Shown here: piece after piece, positions 4,428 to 5,120 of the stretch
How the letters are laid out: each line of letters opens with the position of its first letter
How positions within the stretch are numbered: the first letter of the stretch is position 1
Assembly: GCA_021826525.1 (NCBI GenBank)
Contig: JAKAZU010000059.1
Span: forward strand, 1 to 5,120
Direction: 5' to 3'
Source of the DNA: Thermoplasmata archaeon
GTDB lineage: Archaea > Thermoplasmatota > Thermoplasmata > UBA184
DNA: 5,120 nucleotides
Translations under genes and position numbers: made by a program
Notes under the pieces: model-generated
The model's input: the letters and a program-made list of their open reading frames with translations, nothing else
What the model was told of the DNA's origin: nothing
The model's database searches: none

Positions 4428-5003
4428 TTAGCCTTCCGGGCCGGGCGAAGAGCCCGGCCGAGCGGCTCCATCGTCCACGGGGTCGGCCCCGGGGAGCGCA
4501 TACGGGTCCGCCTCGCACTCCTCGCCCACCTTCACCGCCCAGTTGACCCACCGCCGAGAGAGCGAGCGCAGGTTGGACAGAAGCACGAGGATGAGCAGGA
4601 CCCCGAACAGGATCGTGGCGAGCGCGAAGTGCAGGAGGACCAGGGTGAGGTCCAGGCTGGAATCGACCACCGCTCCTCCGAGCAGAGCGAGCGCGACGAC
4701 CAGCGCGAGCGAGAACAGGCTGAGCTTGAGCAGGACCGGCCGGCGGCGCTCGTAGGCGAGGGCGAAGGCGCTTAGGATGACGATCACCACCGCGAGGAAG
4801 AACGCGCTGACGCGGTGGGCCCACTCGACCGCACTCGCTCCCTAGACCGTCGGGAGCGGAGTAAACGACCCGTTGCACGCGGGCCACGACGGGCATCCGA
4901 GGCCGGAATCGCTCGCGATGACGTTCCCGCCCAGGATGATCGTCACGTAACAGGCTACGAGCGCGGCGACGGCGGCGTACCGAAAGAGGTCGTGCCCGCG
5001 CAT
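4428..5003 (-). CDS. ctaA: Compact heme A synthase (CtaA/COX15) with in-frame TAG at codon 54
   Basis: 192 codons including the final TAA. CtaA oxidises the C8 methyl group of heme O to formyl, making heme A for aa3-type oxidases. Bacterial forms have eight membrane helices; a compact four-helix archaeal variant is known (described from Aeropyrum pernix), and this gene matches it: helices near codons 8-29, 65-83, 92-115 and 118-144. The first outer loop has SGLGCPSWPACNG with C37 and C43, the conserved disulfide pair. EWAHR gives E60 and H63 (B. subtilis Glu57/His60), and LLHFAL in the fourth helix gives H125 (His123). ATG 5003 is set by GGGAGGG at 5007-5013 and follows the previous stop by 13 bases. 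Codon 54 is TAG (4842-4844), yet flanking codons stay in the same frame and conserved on both sides. The 120-codon part after GTG 4790 alone would lack E60 and H63. A sequencing error, a recent nonsense mutation or suppression are all possible. A polar tail (162-191) ends the protein. Confidence 0.88.
4439..4459. other. 8-bp perfect hairpin at the 3' end of ctaA
   Basis: GGCCGGGC (4439-4446) and GCCCGGCC (4452-4459) pair perfectly across a five-base loop. It lies in the last codons of ctaA, about 50 bases before the ctaB start. It is not followed by a T-run on the minus strand, so it does not look like a terminator. It may shape the ctaA-ctaB mRNA junction, or be a by-product of high GC. Confidence 0.45.
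4842..4844 (-). other. In-frame amber (TAG) codon within ctaA
   Basis: Codon 54 of ctaA reads TAG, between CNGSFTPLPTV and GASAVEWAHR, in the loop between the cysteine pair and the second helix. No frame change accompanies it. One base change would give Gln, Lys, Glu, Trp, Tyr, Ser or Leu. TAG also serves as the apparent normal stop of rlmE, the small membrane gene and ctaB here. Confidence 0.9.
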
Positions 5004-5006
5004 CGG

Positions 5007-5013
5007 CCCTCCC
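5007..5013 (-). promoter_or_regulatory. Shine-Dalgarno site of ctaA
   Basis: GGGAGGG on the minus strand directly after the preceding gene's stop and three bases before ATG 5003. Close spacing to the upstream stop indicates cotranscription. Same CCGGGAGGG context as at hxlB. Confidence 0.7.
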
Positions 5014-5016
5014 GGT

Positions 5017-5120
5017 TCACACCCCGCCTTCCGACTCGGCCGAGACGGGGACGGGGGTGGGCACAGGAGTCGGAACGGCGACGGGCCCCGAGATGGTGCT
5101 CGGCAGCGGCTCGCCCCACG
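5017..5120 (-). CDS. C-terminal end of an unidentified protein with Pro/Val/Thr tail (runs off the right edge)
   Basis: Only the last 33 codons and the TGA stop (5017-5019) are visible. The reading frame is open to the window edge and starts WGEPLPSTISG, followed by a low-complexity PVAVPTPVPTPVPVS stretch and a short acidic end, AESEGGV. The stop lies 13 bases before ctaA ATG with the ctaA ribosome site in between, the arrangement of an operon. A terminal-oxidase or other respiratory subunit would suit the ctaA-ctaB neighbourhood, but nothing in these residues proves it. Pro/Val/Thr repeats like this are common as flexible tails. Confidence 0.6.
   Translation of the reverse strand, partial: WGEPLPSTISGPVAVPTPVPTPVPVSAESEGGV

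Noticed and set aside
4439..4459. Intrinsic terminator between ctaA and ctaB
   Set aside because: The hairpin lies inside ctaA coding sequence and has no T-run after it on the transcribed strand; archaeal termination relies on T-runs.
4428..4790. Separate 120-residue membrane protein starting at GTG 4790
   Set aside because: It is the C-terminal part of ctaA after the TAG. Alone it lacks the EWAHR motif, and the upstream codons 55-71 in the same frame are clearly CtaA.
4396..4896. Minus-strand open frame of 166 codons over ctaA
   Set aside because: It is in another frame from the CtaA motifs on both sides of the TAG, ignores the ctaA stop, and gives an Arg/Gly/Pro-rich product. It does not rescue ctaA by frameshift.

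Overview
This is a GC-rich window (about two thirds G+C by eye) in which every gene I can support lies on the minus strand. It reads as an aerobic archaeon. The evidence is a heme A synthase of the compact four-helix type known from archaea, an archaeal-type RlmE, a 6-phospho-3-hexuloisomerase, a tRNA-Pro with no encoded CCA, and TATA-like boxes placed for leaderless or short-leader transcripts. I lean towards a high-GC member of the Thermoplasmatota, but that placement is an inference from protein style and cannot be settled here.

In the direction of transcription (from high to low coordinates) the layout is as follows. (1) The C-terminal end of an unidentified protein with a Pro/Val/Thr tail (5017-5120). 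(2) ctaA, a compact heme A synthase (4428-5003), interrupted by one in-frame TAG at codon 54. (3) ctaB, heme O synthase (3459-4391). (4) An unrecognised soluble protein of about 233 residues (2648-3349). (5) A 60-residue single-span membrane protein (2378-2560). (6) tRNA-Pro with anticodon GGG (2240-2314), which no open reading frame would reveal. (7) rlmE/ftsJ, an rRNA 2'-O-methyltransferase (1536-2177). (8) An endonuclease IV-like TIM-barrel protein (225-1433) that has lost about half of the family's metal ligands and carries a highly basic 72-residue tail. (9) The first 81 codons of hxlB (1-244), overlapping gene 8 by 20 bases.

ctaA and ctaB act in sequence: CtaB farnesylates heme B to heme O, and CtaA oxidises heme O to heme A for an aa3-type terminal oxidase. 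The gene cut off at the right edge may belong to the same respiratory cluster. The tRNA and rlmE form a translation block. The TIM-barrel gene and hxlB are translationally linked by their overlap. HxlB interconverts fructose 6-phosphate and 3-hexulose 6-phosphate, and in archaea it supplies pentoses by the reverse ribulose monophosphate route. What the TIM-barrel protein does beside it is open: a sugar-phosphate enzyme fits the neighbour, while a nucleic-acid role fits the fold and the basic tail.

The items most worth a second look are the amber codon inside an otherwise intact ctaA, the altered metal site and basic tail of the TIM-barrel protein, and the inverted-repeat and hairpin structures that can compete with the acceptor stem of the tRNA. 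No mobile element, CRISPR array or integration site was seen.
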